Below are positions 25,424-35,537 of a DNA stretch of 64,000 nucleotides, piece by piece. Origin of the DNA: an uncultured bacterium. GTDB taxonomy: Bacteria > Verrucomicrobiota > Kiritimatiellia > PWTM01. Under the pieces are notes generated by a model that worked only from the letters and a program-made list of their open reading frames with translations, did not search any database and was not told the origin of the DNA. Within the stretch, counting starts at the first letter, position 1. Every line of letters begins with the position of its first letter. The position numbers were made by a program, and so were the translations under genes. The stretch is taken from contig CALLFZ010000004.1 of NCBI GenBank assembly GCA_938010045.1, positions 92,107 through 156,106 on the forward strand, given 5' to 3'.

Positions 25424-27247
25424 ATGGCCGGCGAGACGCGGATCCGACTGCTCGACGACGCCGTGATCAATAAAATCGCGGCGGGCGAGGTGGTCGACCG
25501 CCCCGCCTCGGTCGTCAAAGAGCTCGTCGAAAACTCGCTCGACGCCGGCGCTCGCCACATCGAGGTGGAGGTCGTCGCGGGCGGCCGCACGTTGATCGCA
25601 GTGACCGACGACGGCGAAGGCATGTCGCGCGACGACGCTGTGCTTTCCATTGAACGCCACGCAACCAGCAAGATCCGCGACGTCGCCGATATCGAACGCA
25701 TCGCCACGCTCGGCTTCCGGGGTGAAGCACTGGCGGCAATCGCGGCGGTCACCCGGCTGACGCTTCAAACCGCGCGGCGCGGCGATCCCGAGGGCACCGA
25801 GCTGGTCGTGCACGGCGGGCGGCTGATGGATGTCAAGGTCGTCGGCGCTCCGCCCGGCACGCGGATCGTCGCGCGCAACCTCTTCTTTAATGTGCCCGCC
25901 CGGCGCCGCTTCCTGCGCACCGAGGCCACGGAACTGGCACAGGTTCGTCTCACGCTGCTCCACTACGCCCTCTCTCACCCCGCCGTGGGACTTCGGTTTG
26001 TCGCCGACGGACGCGAAATTTGGCGGCTGGGCCCGAACGAGTCGCTCCATGACCGGCTCACAGCGCTCTACGGCGAACCCGTCGCCGCCGCCCTGCGCCC
26101 CATCCACGGCGGACGTGGGGCCGTCCGCATCGACGGATGGGCTGGCCTGCCTCAAACCAGCCGCGCCGACCGTGCCGAAATCCACCTATTTGTGAACCGC
26201 CGCCCCGCCGGCGCACCGGTGCTGCAGCATGCGCTGAACGAGGCCTATCAAACGCTCCTGCCCCGCGGCCGCTACCCAATGGTATTTCTCTTCATCGAGC
26301 TGCCGCCGGACGAGGTGGATGTGAACGTCCACCCCACGAAACGCGAGGTGCGGTTCCGGCGGCCCGGCGACGTGCGTGACGCGGTGATCGAGTCCATCCG
26401 CGCGGCCCTCGCCCGCCCCGCCACCGACGCGCCTCCCTCCCCGTCGCCGGCCGCGGCACCCGAGCCGCCCCCCGCATGGACGGCGCCGACGCTGTCGATC
26501 CCCGACCTGCCGCCCGCCCGCGCATTCGTGTATCCGCGCTGGACGCCGCCGGCACCCGACGGCGCGCCGCTATCGTCGGCGGCCGTCGCGCCCGGCACGG
26601 CCGTTCCACCCACCCCCACCGAGGACCGATCGTCGCCCTCCGGCGGCGCCGCGCCCTCGCCGGCACCGTGGAGTTGGTGCAGGGTGATCGGTCAGATCGG
26701 CGGCCTCTTCGTCGTGCTCGAAACCGAAGACGGACTCGTGCTGATGGACCCGCACGCCGCGCACGAACGCGTCCTCTACGACCGGCTCATGCGTGAGACA
26801 CTCTCCGGCCACGTACGCTCCCAGCCCCTCCTGATGCCGGACACCGTCGAGCTCGGCCCGCACGACGCCGACGTCGTCCGCGGCGCGTTGCCGGCGCTTC
26901 GCGAGATGGGATTTGGCGTCGCTGAGTTCGGCGGCGACACCTTCCTCGTGGACGCCGTGCCCGCGGTGCTCGGCGAGATCGCGCCGAGCCGCCTGCTCGC
27001 CGAGATCGCCGCCTCGATCGAACGCGGCGGCGCGCGCCGCGGAACCGAGCGGGGGCTGCACGATCGCATCGCCACCGCCGCCTGCCGCGCCGCGGTCAAG
27101 GCGCGCGATATTCTCAAGCTCGAGGAAATCGAACGGCTCGTCGTCGAGCTCGCCCGCACCGAGATGCCCTACACCTGCCCTCATGGCCGGCCGACCCTTC
27201 TCCACTTCGACTTCGCCGAGCTTCGCCGCAAGTTCGGCCGCACCTGA
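25424..27247 (+). CDS. mutL: DNA mismatch repair protein MutL
   Basis: 607 residues; couples MutS mismatch recognition to strand incision. The GHKL ATPase is complete: INKIAAGEVVDRPASVVKELVENSLDAGA, DDGEGM, RHATSKI, GFRGEALAAI. A Pro-rich linker (~335-425) precedes the C-terminal dimerisation domain. That domain has DPHAAHERVLYD, ACRAAVKA and CPHGRPTLLHF, matching the zinc/endonuclease motifs of MutL from bacteria lacking MutH (the first reads DPHA rather than DQHA). A nicking MutL is therefore likely. ATG 25424 (MAGETRIRLLD) is preferred to the GTG 27 nt upstream. Confidence 0.95.
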   Translation: MAGETRIRLLDDAVINKIAAGEVVDRPASVVKELVENSLDAGARHIEVEVVAGGRTLIAVTDDGEGMSRDDAVLSIERHATSKIRDVADIERIATLGFRGEALAAIAAVTRLTLQTARRGDPEGTELVVHGGRLMDVKVVGAPPGTRIVARNLFFNVPARRRFLRTEATELAQVRLTLLHYALSHPAVGLRFVADGREIWRLGPNESLHDRLTALYGEPVAAALRPIHGGRGAVRIDGWAGLPQTSRADRAEIHLFVNRRPAGAPVLQHALNEAYQTLLPRGRYPMVFLFIELPPDEVDVNVHPTKREVRFRRPGDVRDAVIESIRAALARPATDAPPSPSPAAAPEPPPAWTAPTLSIPDLPPARAFVYPRWTPPAPDGAPLSSAAVAPGTAVPPTPTEDRSSPSGGAAPSPAPWSWCRVIGQIGGLFVVLETEDGLVLMDPHAAHERVLYDRLMRETLSGHVRSQPLLMPDTVELGPHDADVVRGALPALREMGFGVAEFGGDTFLVDAVPAVLGEIAPSRLLAEIAASIERGGARRGTERGLHDRIATAACRAAVKARDILKLEEIERLVVELARTEMPYTCPHGRPTLLHFDFAELRRKFGRT

Positions 27248-28070
27248 TCGGCTCGCCGGTCCCGGCGGCCTTGAGCACCGGCGGCGACGGACGCGCCCCA
27301 CCTTCCCTTCTGGTCACCGACCGCAGCCACAACGATCGGGCTGTCGCCTTGCGTGTTCAGCGCGGCGGTGAGACTACGGCGACCCGTGAACGCCGGCACC
27401 GCGTGGGCTGGCATCGCGTGGACGTACCGCGGAGCGAAACGGAGGGGTGAGGCGCAGCGCACACGGGGCCCGCGAAAGCCAGGACTATCCGCGGATGTAC
27501 CCGACTGACCTTCGTCCACGCCTCGCTCGATTTCCTCACTCCCACTCAGATCCGCTGGACACGTCCCCGATCACCTGCCTGGTTCCTGGTTCCCCACCAC
27601 CTCCACCTCCATCACCCCACGCTCGCGGCTCGTCGCCTCGGTCGTGGGCCTCCGAGTGCCGCTGGATTCCCGGGCCATCCGGCACATCCACGTCTAGCCG
27701 ATCCTTCGCGATCTCCACGGCGGCCTCGAGGATCGTGTCCGCCACGGTGGTGCTCGCGCCGGAACTGCGAAACGGTGTCATCTTTGAGGTGACGCTCTGG
27801 CAACGGTTTGAGTCCCCACCGAAGAGCGGCGCCGGCCAATCCAGCGACGCACGGACGGCGGCGGTCGGTGGGCGGCACCCGACGCAGCGCGGCACCGCTG
27901 GAAATCTCCGAGGAACGGAAGAACGCCCACAACCGATGCCGCACCCACCCCGAATCTCTCCCTCCGCGGCCTACCCACGACAGTGCCGCCGGCGTGCAGA
28001 GGGCGGAAGCGGCTTGCGGCGCCGCGCCGAGACCGCCACGATGGGATCACAGCACAACAAGGAGGTGCGT
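27248..28070. other. 823-bp region without a supported gene
   Basis: Nothing convincing on either strand. The stretch contains scattered remnants: a minus-strand frame at 27536-27895 with a helix-like segment (TVADTILEAAVEIAKDRLDV) but no family I recognise, and a plus-strand frame continuous with the downstream methyltransferase. The composition is ordinary. It ends with the strong ribosome site of the methyltransferase. Probably an eroded gene plus leader. Confidence 0.35.
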
Positions 28071-28781
28071 ATGAGAGCGGGCAACCGGTGGTGGTGGACG
28101 GCGGCGGCGCTAGCCGCCTCGCTCGTGGTGGGTTCTGCCCAAGACGCACGGCGACCCGATGAGGGCCCCGGCGGAGCCGTGCGGCCGCGCGTCGAGTTCC
28201 GTGCGCGAACACTCCCGAACTCGCCGACCGAGGCAAAGATCCTCGAGGTATTGGATGACATGTTCCGCAACCAACGGCGCGGCAGCATGAGCGTGCCGCC
28301 CGAGGACGGCCGGATTCTTCGGCTCCTCACCGAGGCGATTGGCGCGAAACACGTCGTCGAGATCGGCACGTCGGTAGGCTACTCGGGACTCTGGATGGCG
28401 CTCGCGTTGACTTCGACCGGCGGAAAACTGACGACGTTTGAGATTGACCCCGGCCGGGCGGCCCGGGCGCGCGAGAACTTTGCGCGCGCGGGTGTCACGA
28501 ACATCGTGACGATCATCGAAGGAGACGCGCACACCACCGTACAACAGATCCAGGATTCCATTGATCTGCTCTTCTTGGACGCCGACAAGGAGGGATACAT
28601 TGACTATTTGAACAAGCTGCTGCCGCTGGTGCGCCCGGGAGGTTTGATCGTAGCGCATAACATGACCGAGCGGATGGCCCACCCACCCTTTGTGCAGGCG
28701 ATCACCACGAATCCGGCGCTCGAGACGATCTTCATCAACCTGGAGACCTCCGGCATCGGCATCACGATGAAGAAGCGCTGA
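28071..28781 (+). CDS. Exported O-methyltransferase (COMT/CCoAMT family 3)
   Basis: 236 residues from ATG 28071, with a canonical AAGGAGGT 5 nt upstream. The mature part is a class I SAM methyltransferase of the catechol/caffeoyl-CoA type: VEIGTSVGYSGLWMALAL (SAM motif I), TTFEIDPGRAARAREN, LLFLDADKEGYIDYLNKLLPLVRPGGLIVAHN. It is preceded by a clear signal peptide (WWWTAAALAASLVVGSAQ). SAM is cytoplasmic, so an exported SAM enzyme is odd: it may use the N-terminus as an anchor, or act on a substrate at the membrane. The permease starts 1 nt after its stop, so the two are coupled. Confidence 0.8.
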   Translation: MRAGNRWWWTAAALAASLVVGSAQDARRPDEGPGGAVRPRVEFRARTLPNSPTEAKILEVLDDMFRNQRRGSMSVPPEDGRILRLLTEAIGAKHVVEIGTSVGYSGLWMALALTSTGGKLTTFEIDPGRAARARENFARAGVTNIVTIIEGDAHTTVQQIQDSIDLLFLDADKEGYIDYLNKLLPLVRPGGLIVAHNMTERMAHPPFVQAITTNPALETIFINLETSGIGITMKKR

Positions 28782-28782
28782 G

Positions 28783-30132
28783 ATGACCGGCGGGCCGCGT
28801 CGCGAGCTATCGTTAACGGACGCGACGGCGCTGATTGTCGGCGTCATCGTCGGCGTCGGCATATTTCAGGTGGCGCCCGAGGTGGCGCGCGGAACGCCCG
28901 GCGCGGCGGCGATGCTGGGGTTGTGGGCCGCGGGCGCCGCGATCTCCTGGTGCGGCGCGACGGTGTACGCGCAGCTGGCTGCCGCCCACCCCGAGGGAGC
29001 GGGCGGCGATTACGTGTATTTGACGCGCGCGTACGGACCAGCGGGAGGCTTCCTGTTCGCGTGGCTGCTCACGGTCGTCGTGCGACCCGGCGACATTGCC
29101 GTGATGGCGTATGCGTTCGCGACGTATGCGTCGGCGGCGTGGCGCACGGTGACGGGCGGCGAGGGACCGTCACCGGCCGTGCTCGCGGCGGGCGCGGTCG
29201 CGGCGCTGACGGCGATCCATTCTGCCGGCGTGCGGCTCGGCACGCGGACCCAGAACCTGTTGACCGCGCTAAAAGTCGGCGGACTGCTCATGGTCATCGT
29301 GTTGGCCTGGAGCGCGATCCCGCCCCGGGCGCCGACCCCTGCGCCACCGCCGCCTCTGCCAATGGCCGTGGCGATGATTCTCGTCTTATTCTCGTACGGC
29401 GGCTGGAGCGAGATTGCGTTTGTGGTGGCCGAGGTGCGGGAGCCGCGTCGCGTGGTTCCCCGCGCGCTGGCGCTGGGGATCGGCAGCGTCGCGGCGCTCT
29501 ACCTGTTAGCGAATGGCGCGTTCCTCCACGCCTGCGGCGGTTGGGCGGGACTGGCTGGCGCACGGGCCGTGGCGGCAGAGGCGACGGATCGCGCGGTGCC
29601 GGGCGCGGGGGGCTGGGTGGCAGCGTTGATCGCGCTCTCCGCATTGGGCGCGGTGCACGCGCTCGTGTTCACCGGCGCGCGCGTACCGGCCGCCGCCGGG
29701 ACGGACCACCGACTGTTTCGACCGTTGGCGCATTGGTCCCTGCGGTCCGGCGCGCCCGTGCGCGCGCTGGTTCTGCAAGGCGCGTTGGCCATCGCACTCG
29801 TGTTGGCCATGGGATCGTTCACGGAAACGCTCCTCTATACGGCCGCGCCGGTGTATGCGTTTCAGACCGCCACCGCGCTCGCGCTGCCGGTGTTACGGCA
29901 CCGAGCGCCGGACCGATGGAACGCCGTCCCACGCTGGGGGCATCCATGGACCACACTCGCCTTCGTCGCGGCGTGCGTGTTTCTCGTTTGGCGGGCTGTG
30001 CTGTACCGACCGCTCACCGCCCTCGTCGCGCTGGGCCTTGCGGCGCTCGGTTGGCCGGTCGGAAGATGGTTCGACCGCAGTTCCCGAATCGCTTCCGCTC
30101 CATCGAGAGAACCGATCGTTGGCTCGGGTTGA
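28783..30132 (+). CDS. Amino acid/polyamine permease (APC superfamily)
   Basis: 449 residues with about 12 membrane helices. The first helix carries the family substrate-binding pattern (ALIVGVIVGVGIFQVAPEVA), and helix 3 has GGDYVYLTRAYGPAGGFLFAW. Typical APC transporters import amino acids with protons; the substrate here is unknown. It starts 1 nt after the exported O-methyltransferase, which is unusual and suggests joint function. Between it and queA are 69 nt. Confidence 0.8.
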   Translation: MTGGPRRELSLTDATALIVGVIVGVGIFQVAPEVARGTPGAAAMLGLWAAGAAISWCGATVYAQLAAAHPEGAGGDYVYLTRAYGPAGGFLFAWLLTVVVRPGDIAVMAYAFATYASAAWRTVTGGEGPSPAVLAAGAVAALTAIHSAGVRLGTRTQNLLTALKVGGLLMVIVLAWSAIPPRAPTPAPPPPLPMAVAMILVLFSYGGWSEIAFVVAEVREPRRVVPRALALGIGSVAALYLLANGAFLHACGGWAGLAGARAVAAEATDRAVPGAGGWVAALIALSALGAVHALVFTGARVPAAAGTDHRLFRPLAHWSLRSGAPVRALVLQGALAIALVLAMGSFTETLLYTAAPVYAFQTATALALPVLRHRAPDRWNAVPRWGHPWTTLAFVAACVFLVWRAVLYRPLTALVALGLAALGWPVGRWFDRSSRIASAPSREPIVGSG

Positions 30133-30201
30133 CGGCCCGCGCCCGCGACCTGCGAACACCGACCCGGCGGCTCCCTCGCGGATTGCGCCGCCCCCGTCCT
30201 G

Positions 30202-31284
30202 ATGGTTGGATACGCCCGCGTGAAGGTGAACCTGCGGACATCCGATTTCGATTACGAGCTGCCGCCCGAACTCATCGCGCAGGAGCCGATCGAACCGCGC
30301 GACGCGTCCCGCATGCTCGTGCTGGAACCTGGCGGCCAACTCCGCCACGAAATCGTCCGCGATCTCCCCATGCATCTGGCGCCGGGCGATGTGATGGTCG
30401 TGAACAACTCCCGTGTGATCCCCGCGCGAACCTGGGCCCGGCGCCTGCCCACCGGCGGCCGCGCGGACATCCTCTGGGTCGAGCCGCGCGATGACGGCTG
30501 CTGGTTGGCCCTCGTGCGGACCCGGCGCCCTGTGAACCCTGGCGACCGGTTGGCGGTCGGCGAAGCGATCGCGACCGTGGTCGGTCCGCGGCAGCCCGAC
30601 GGCACGCTCCCTCTTGCGCTCGAAGGCGGCGGCGATGTACTGGAGCTGCTTGAACGCGAGGGGCACACCCCGCTGCCGCCCTACATCCGACGCGGCGTGG
30701 CGACAGCCGCCGATCGTGAGCGCTACCAGACCGTGTACGCGCGCCCGCCGGGCTCCGTCGCCGTACCCACCGCTGGTCTTCATTTCACACCGGAGCTGCT
30801 CGAGGCGCTTCGCCAGCGTGGCGTCGAGATCGTCGAGTTGACCCTGCACGTCGGTCCCGGCACATTCCGGCTCGTGCACGAGGAGGACCCCTCGCGTCAC
30901 GTCATGCACACCGAGCGATACGAGATCCCCGCGGCCACCGCCGGCGCCGTCAATGCCGCGTTGCGCGACGGCCGCCGCGTGCTCGCGGTCGGCACGACGG
31001 TCATCCGCGCACTTGAGAGCGCCGTGGGACCGGACGGGCTCGTGCGTCCAGGCCCCGGTCGTACCAATCTCTTCATCCGACCGCCGTACCGGTTCCGCAC
31101 CGCGACCATGCTGCTCACGAATTTCCACTGGCCCCGCTCAACGCTGCTGATGCTCGTGTGCGCGTTCGGTGGCCGCGAGCGCGTGCTCGACGCCTACCGC
31201 GTCGCAGTCCGGGAGCGATACCGCTTCTATAGCTACGGCGATGGCATGCTGTTGACCGCGCCGCAGGATCCGGCCCGCGCTTGA
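30202..31284 (+). CDS. queA: S-adenosylmethionine:tRNA ribosyltransferase-isomerase
   Basis: 360 residues, the usual length. Makes epoxyqueuosine in the wobble position of tRNAs for Asp, Asn, His and Tyr. Family blocks: FDYELPPELIAQEPIEPRDASRML, VNNSRVIPAR, SVAVPTAGLHFTPELL, VELTLHVGPGTFRLV, MHTERYEIP, LLTNFHWPRSTLLMLVCAFGG. ATG 30202 has no strong ribosome site; GTG 30220 is an alternative. No tgt or queC-F nearby and no queuosine riboswitch seen. Confidence 0.95.
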   Translation: MVGYARVKVNLRTSDFDYELPPELIAQEPIEPRDASRMLVLEPGGQLRHEIVRDLPMHLAPGDVMVVNNSRVIPARTWARRLPTGGRADILWVEPRDDGCWLALVRTRRPVNPGDRLAVGEAIATVVGPRQPDGTLPLALEGGGDVLELLEREGHTPLPPYIRRGVATAADRERYQTVYARPPGSVAVPTAGLHFTPELLEALRQRGVEIVELTLHVGPGTFRLVHEEDPSRHVMHTERYEIPAATAGAVNAALRDGRRVLAVGTTVIRALESAVGPDGLVRPGPGRTNLFIRPPYRFRTATMLLTNFHWPRSTLLMLVCAFGGRERVLDAYRVAVRERYRFYSYGDGMLLTAPQDPARA

Positions 31285-31763
31285 CGAGCGGGCGTTCGTC
31301 ACCGGCCCGCACGGGGCCAGCGGATGCGGCTGCCCCATCTCGGCGCAGCGGCCCGCCGATCGGCCGGCCCTGTTCCTTGCGCCTTGCACGCCGCCTCGGG
31401 CAGCCACCGCGGCGCAGCAACGGGGCGTGGACGTGCGCCCGACGCCGAAACCATGGCCGGGTGGCCATCAAAACCAACGCCGGCGCACCTCCGTTGTGGG
31501 TCGGCGGGACAAGCCAACTACACGCGGCGGCGTCGGCTCTGGTCCGTGAGGTGGTGCTCACCTGCCACACGGTCGTTCGCGGGCGTCCTTGATGGGGAGG
31601 CCGATCCGCACGTTGGGTCCGACGCGGACCGCCCGGTGGTGACGGGTCCGCGTGGGTTCGCCGCGGTCGGACCTCGTGGCGGTCCGAACGAGTTGCGCCA
31701 CCGCGATCCCTCCGGCATACTCTCGCGCCCTTTTCCCGGCGTGCCGGAGTTCAGGACGATCAC
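31285..31763. other. Intergenic region before the EF-G gene
   Basis: 479 bp with no gene I can support; open frames here are low-complexity Arg/Pro/Ala. There are no obvious hairpins or repeats. It probably contains the fusA promoter, which I could not locate. No S12 or S7 ribosomal protein gene is present, so the usual str operon context is missing. Confidence 0.4.
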
Positions 31764-33845
31764 ATGAGAACCATCGAACTTTCAAAGGTGCGGAACATCG
31801 GCATCATGGCGCACATTGATGCCGGCAAGACCACCTGCAGCGAACGAATCCTCTACTACGCCGGCAAGACCCACAAGGTCGGCGAAGTGCATGAGGGCAC
31901 CGCGGTGCTCGACTGGATGCCGCAAGAGCAGGAGCGGGGCATCACCATCACCGCGGCCGCGACGACCTTCGAGTGGCGCGGGCACCGCATCACGCTGATC
32001 GACACTCCCGGCCACGTCGACTTCACCATGGAGGTGGAGCGGTCGCTCCGCGTCCTCGATGGCGCGATCGCGCTCTTCTGCGCGGTCGGCGGTGTGCAGC
32101 CCCAATCCGAGCGCGTCTGGCGCCAGAGCGAAAAATACAACGTCCCGAAGATCGCGTTTGTGAACAAAATGGACCGCGCCGGGGCCGATTACGTCCGGGT
32201 GGTCGGCGAAATCCAAGAGGAGCTCGGCGCCAACGCGGTGCCGGTCGTGATTCCGATCGGGGCCGAAGACCGATTCGCCGGCATCATCGACCTGGTGACG
32301 ATGAAGGCGATTTACTACCCCGAAGAACGCCTCGGCCGGGATTATTACGAGACCGAGATCCCGCCCCAACACCTCGAGGAGGCCCGCCGCTGGCGCGCCA
32401 ACCTCGTCGAAACATGCGCCGAGCAGGACGACGCGATGCTGGCCCGATTCCTCGAACGCGGCGACCTTGACGAGCACGAGATCCAGACGATCCTCCGCCG
32501 CGCGACGATCGCGCGCCGCGTTGTGCCGGTCTACTGCGGCTCGGCCTTCCGCAATAAGGGCATCCAGCGGTTGCTCGACGGCGTCGTGCGCTGCCTCCCG
32601 GCGCCGAACGAGATTCCGCCGATCATCTGTGCGCGCGAGCCCGACGTGAACGTGCGGAACCCGAGCGACGATGACCCCTTCTCCGCGCTCGCGTTCAAGG
32701 TGGTCGCCGACCGCCACATGGGCAAACTCACCTACCTGCGCGTCTACTCCGGCAGTGTGCGGGCCGGCGATACCGTCCTCAACAGCACCCGCGACCGCCC
32801 GCAGCGCGTCGTCCGGCTCTTCCGCATGCACGCCAACCGGCAGGAATCCATCGAATCCGCCCACTGCGGCGATATCGTGGCCGCGGTGGGACTCAGCGAC
32901 ACGCGCACCGGCGATACGCTGTGCCATGCAGATCATCCGATCCATCTCGAGGCGATCGAGTTCCCGTCGCCCGTGATGTCCATCAGCATCGCGCCCGAGA
33001 GCCGCGCCGACGCGGACCGACTCGGCGAAGCACTGCATCGCCTCGCCGACGAGGACCCGACCTTCGTCGTCGGCTACAACGCCGAAACGCACGAAACGGT
33101 CGTCTCGGGCATGGGGGAGCTGCACCTCGACATCATCGTTGACCGTCTGAAACGCGAGTACAACGTTGCGGCGAAGGTCGGACCGCCCGAGGTCGCCTAC
33201 CGCGAGACGATCACCGAGCCGGCCGAAGGCTCGTACAAGCACGTGAAGCAGACGGGCGGCCGCGGGCAGTATGCTCACGTCGTGATGCGGATCGAGCCCA
33301 CGGCGCCGGGCGAGGGCTTCGAATTCGTGAACCGCGTCACGGGCGGACGCATTCCGGCCGCCTACATCCCCGCCGTGGAAAAAGGCGTGCTGGCCGCGAT
33401 GAGCGCCGGGCCCGCGGCCGGCTACCCGGTCGTGGACGTGCGGGTGACGCTGCTCGACGGCACCTACCACGAGGTGGATTCGAGTGATCAGGCCTTCCAT
33501 GAGGCCGGCCGCGCCGGTTTCGTTGAGCTCTACCAGCGGGCCAGCCCCGAACTGCTCGAACCCGTGATGTCGATCGAGGTCGAAACCCCTGAGGACTACA
33601 TGGGCGCGGTGACCGGCTCCATCTGCTCGCGCCGCGGCCGCATCGAGGGTATGGACGCCCGCGGCGACACCCGCATCATCCGCGGCCTTGTGCCCCTTGC
33701 CGAAATGTTCGGCTACGCGGGCGCGCTGCGAACGCTCACCCAAGGCCGCGCCGCATTCACGATGCACTTCGAGCACTACGAGGCCGTCCCGGCCGCGCTC
33801 GCAGAAGAGATCATCCGCCAAGCCCGAGAACGACGACGGCGCTGA
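31764..33845 (+). CDS. fusA: Translation elongation factor G
   Basis: 693 residues, full length. GTPase that drives ribosomal translocation. G1 [18 protein letters not shown], switch [25 protein letters not shown]4 [11 protein letters not shown]5 GSAFRNKG are intact. Domain IV has the [15 protein letters not shown] block and domain V ends in [11 protein letters not shown]. It is isolated from rpsL/rpsG/tuf, so the genome may hold a second copy; this gene could be a paralogue with a specialised role. Start and motifs are clear. Confidence 0.95.
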   Translation: MRTIELSKVRNIGIMAHIDAGKTTCSERILYYAGKTHKVGEVHEGTAVLDWMPQEQERGITITAAATTFEWRGHRITLIDTPGHVDFTMEVERSLRVLDGAIALFCAVGGVQPQSERVWRQSEKYNVPKIAFVNKMDRAGADYVRVVGEIQEELGANAVPVVIPIGAEDRFAGIIDLVTMKAIYYPEERLGRDYYETEIPPQHLEEARRWRANLVETCAEQDDAMLARFLERGDLDEHEIQTILRRATIARRVVPVYCGSAFRNKGIQRLLDGVVRCLPAPNEIPPIICAREPDVNVRNPSDDDPFSALAFKVVADRHMGKLTYLRVYSGSVRAGDTVLNSTRDRPQRVVRLFRMHANRQESIESAHCGDIVAAVGLSDTRTGDTLCHADHPIHLEAIEFPSPVMSISIAPESRADADRLGEALHRLADEDPTFVVGYNAETHETVVSGMGELHLDIIVDRLKREYNVAAKVGPPEVAYRETITEPAEGSYKHVKQTGGRGQYAHVVMRIEPTAPGEGFEFVNRVTGGRIPAAYIPAVEKGVLAAMSAGPAAGYPVVDVRVTLLDGTYHEVDSSDQAFHEAGRAGFVELYQRASPELLEPVMSIEVETPEDYMGAVTGSICSRRGRIEGMDARGDTRIIRGLVPLAEMFGYAGALRTLTQGRAAFTMHFEHYEAVPAALAEEIIRQARERRRR

Positions 33846-33937
33846 ACGTGAGCGCGGCTCGCGCACCGGACCCCCGACCGGTCCGCTGAGGTCCTGCACC
33901 TGAACTGCCCCACCCCGAGGAGTCACTCGTCTCCGCA

Positions 33938-34711
33938 ATGCATCCTCAACCCATCCGAATCATGCCGTGCCTTGATCGGAAGGACGGCCGCGTCGTGACG
34001 GGCGTTCCCTTCGTCGACCTGCACGATGCGGGCGCCCCCGCGGAGTGCGCCCGCGCCTACGGCGCCGCCGGCGCTGACGAGCTCGCGATGCTGGACATCA
34101 CGGCGACGATCGAGAACCGCCCAGTCCGGCTGGACGTCGCCCGTCGCGGAGCCCGAGGGGTGACCGTCCCCTTCACCGTCGGTGGCGGCATCCACGACGT
34201 CACCTCCGCCGCGGAGGTGTTCGAGGCCGGCGCCAGCCGCGTCTCCATTGGCTCCGCCGCCGTCCGCCAGCCCGCGCGGATGTCCGAACGGATCCGTGAA
34301 TGCGGCCCCGACCCCGTCGTCGCGACGATGGATGTGGACGCAATCTCAGCGCGGCCATCCGGCGATGAGGCCGATGTGGATGGCGGCCGGACGCCGGTCG
34401 GGCTCGATGCGGTCGAGTGGGCGAAGCGCCTCGCCGCGGAAGGCGTCCGGATTCTACGGCTGACCAGCAAGGCCGGCGACGGCGCGCTCACCGGGTATGA
34501 CCGTCCGCTGATCCGCGCGTTGGCCGCGGCGGCGCCAGAGGCGGAACTCGTCGCCTCGGGCGGCGCGGGCGAGCTTCGCCACTCTCTCGAGGTCGTCGAG
34601 GCCGGCGCAACGATCCTGCTTGCGGCCTCGGTGGTTCACTTCAACCGGATCTCGATTCCAGCGCTGAAGCGATATCTTCGCGAGCAGGGCGTTCCGCTCG
34701 CGTCGGGATGA
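33938..34711 (+). CDS. HisF-like cyclase, divergent
   Basis: 257-residue TIM barrel closest to HisF, the cyclase subunit of imidazole glycerol phosphate synthase (histidine pathway). Catalytic Asp residues are both present: MPCLDRKDGRVVTGV (Asp13) and VVATMDVDA (Asp132). VGGGIHDV, SIGSAAV and VASGGAGELRHSLEVVEAGAT fit the phosphate sites. The loop usually reading LTSMDRDGTKDGYD here is LTSKAGDGALTGYD, and the Asp132 segment is also altered. No hisH or other his genes adjoin it. Either a solitary HisF or a relative such as the WbuZ amidation proteins. Confidence 0.75.
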   Translation: MHPQPIRIMPCLDRKDGRVVTGVPFVDLHDAGAPAECARAYGAAGADELAMLDITATIENRPVRLDVARRGARGVTVPFTVGGGIHDVTSAAEVFEAGASRVSIGSAAVRQPARMSERIRECGPDPVVATMDVDAISARPSGDEADVDGGRTPVGLDAVEWAKRLAAEGVRILRLTSKAGDGALTGYDRPLIRALAAAAPEAELVASGGAGELRHSLEVVEAGATILLAASVVHFNRISIPALKRYLREQGVPLASG

Positions 34712-34832
34712 TCCGCGCGCCCGCTGCACCGCGTGATCTCTTGCATTCGAATCATCGCGGCGCGTATGATCGCACCGTGACTCGCGGCAGTCACATGCGG
34801 GATCACCGCGCCGACAGTCCTCGGAGATCGGC

Positions 34833-35537
34833 ATGGCGACCGGCGATGCTTCCGTCGATTCCGTGAACGGTATGGTCTGGCTCGCCGGCCTCGCGCCGGG
34901 CGTTCTCGGCTTCCAATGGCAGGTGTCGCCCTCCCTGTGGTCCAATCTGCTCGACACGGATCCGCACGGGATGCTGGCGCTAACGCTGCGCCGTGGTCGT
35001 CAGGACGCGGGCGCCGCTGCGTCCGGCGCGCTGGTGATGCTCGACCAGGGACAGGCGGGCTTCCGCCGAATCGCCGTCGATCCTGGCATCTATCACGGCG
35101 ACTTCGGTTGGCTATGCGGTTCGGGCGAGCTGCTCCTTCTCGCCACGGTGGGCCCGGCCGCCCCGCCGCCCGCGCGGCCGGCGGACGACCCTTCGCTGGT
35201 TTTGATTCATCCGGCCGGCGCCATCTGCCCTGCGCCGGCGCCGCGCCGGCTGGAAGCCGGCGCCCCACCCATGGTCCGGCTGCGCGCTCATCGAACATTC
35301 CCGCGAGTTCGACTCGCCCCGGCACATATCGCGACCGCTCGGGCCCCCGCCGAGACGATGGCCACGGGTGCCGGTCCCGTCCAGGCATTCTGGGCCGCGC
35401 GCTCCCGGCCGGAGCACCAACCCCCGATCGCGCCGGAGATGCGGGGCGATGCATGGCGGGCTTCGGGCGCCCATTCCCTGCCACCGGACGTGGGTTGGCC
35501 CGAACCCGGCCCGCGAAAACCGGCAGGAGCGGCGTGA
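34833..35537 (+). CDS. Unknown protein at the head of the glycogen operon
   Basis: 234 residues, no secure family. The first ~110 residues look folded (GFQWQVSPSLWSNLLDTDP, GFRRIAVDPGIYHGDFGWL); from ~115 on the chain is Pro/Ala/Arg-rich and probably disordered. The WQVSP start and later GDFGWLCGSGELLLLATV faintly recall DUF4912 domains, which often precede GH57 enzymes in related bacteria; this is a weak guess. Its stop overlaps the GH57 start by 1 nt, so it belongs to the same transcript. ATG at 34833 is preceded by CGGAGATCGGC. Confidence 0.55.
   Translation: MATGDASVDSVNGMVWLAGLAPGVLGFQWQVSPSLWSNLLDTDPHGMLALTLRRGRQDAGAAASGALVMLDQGQAGFRRIAVDPGIYHGDFGWLCGSGELLLLATVGPAAPPPARPADDPSLVLIHPAGAICPAPAPRRLEAGAPPMVRLRAHRTFPRVRLAPAHIATARAPAETMATGAGPVQAFWAARSRPEHQPPIAPEMRGDAWRASGAHSLPPDVGWPEPGPRKPAGAA

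Noticed and set aside
27536-27895. Minus-strand frame with a helix-like TVADTILEAAVEIA segment
   Set aside because: No family recognised; no ribosome site; probably chance or an eroded gene.
33867-33885. Small CGGACC/GGTCCG hairpin after EF-G
   Set aside because: Six-bp stem without a T-tract; insufficient to call a terminator.
31782-33938. 718-codon minus-strand frame opposite EF-G
   Set aside because: Antisense shadow of a highly conserved gene with no motifs of its own.
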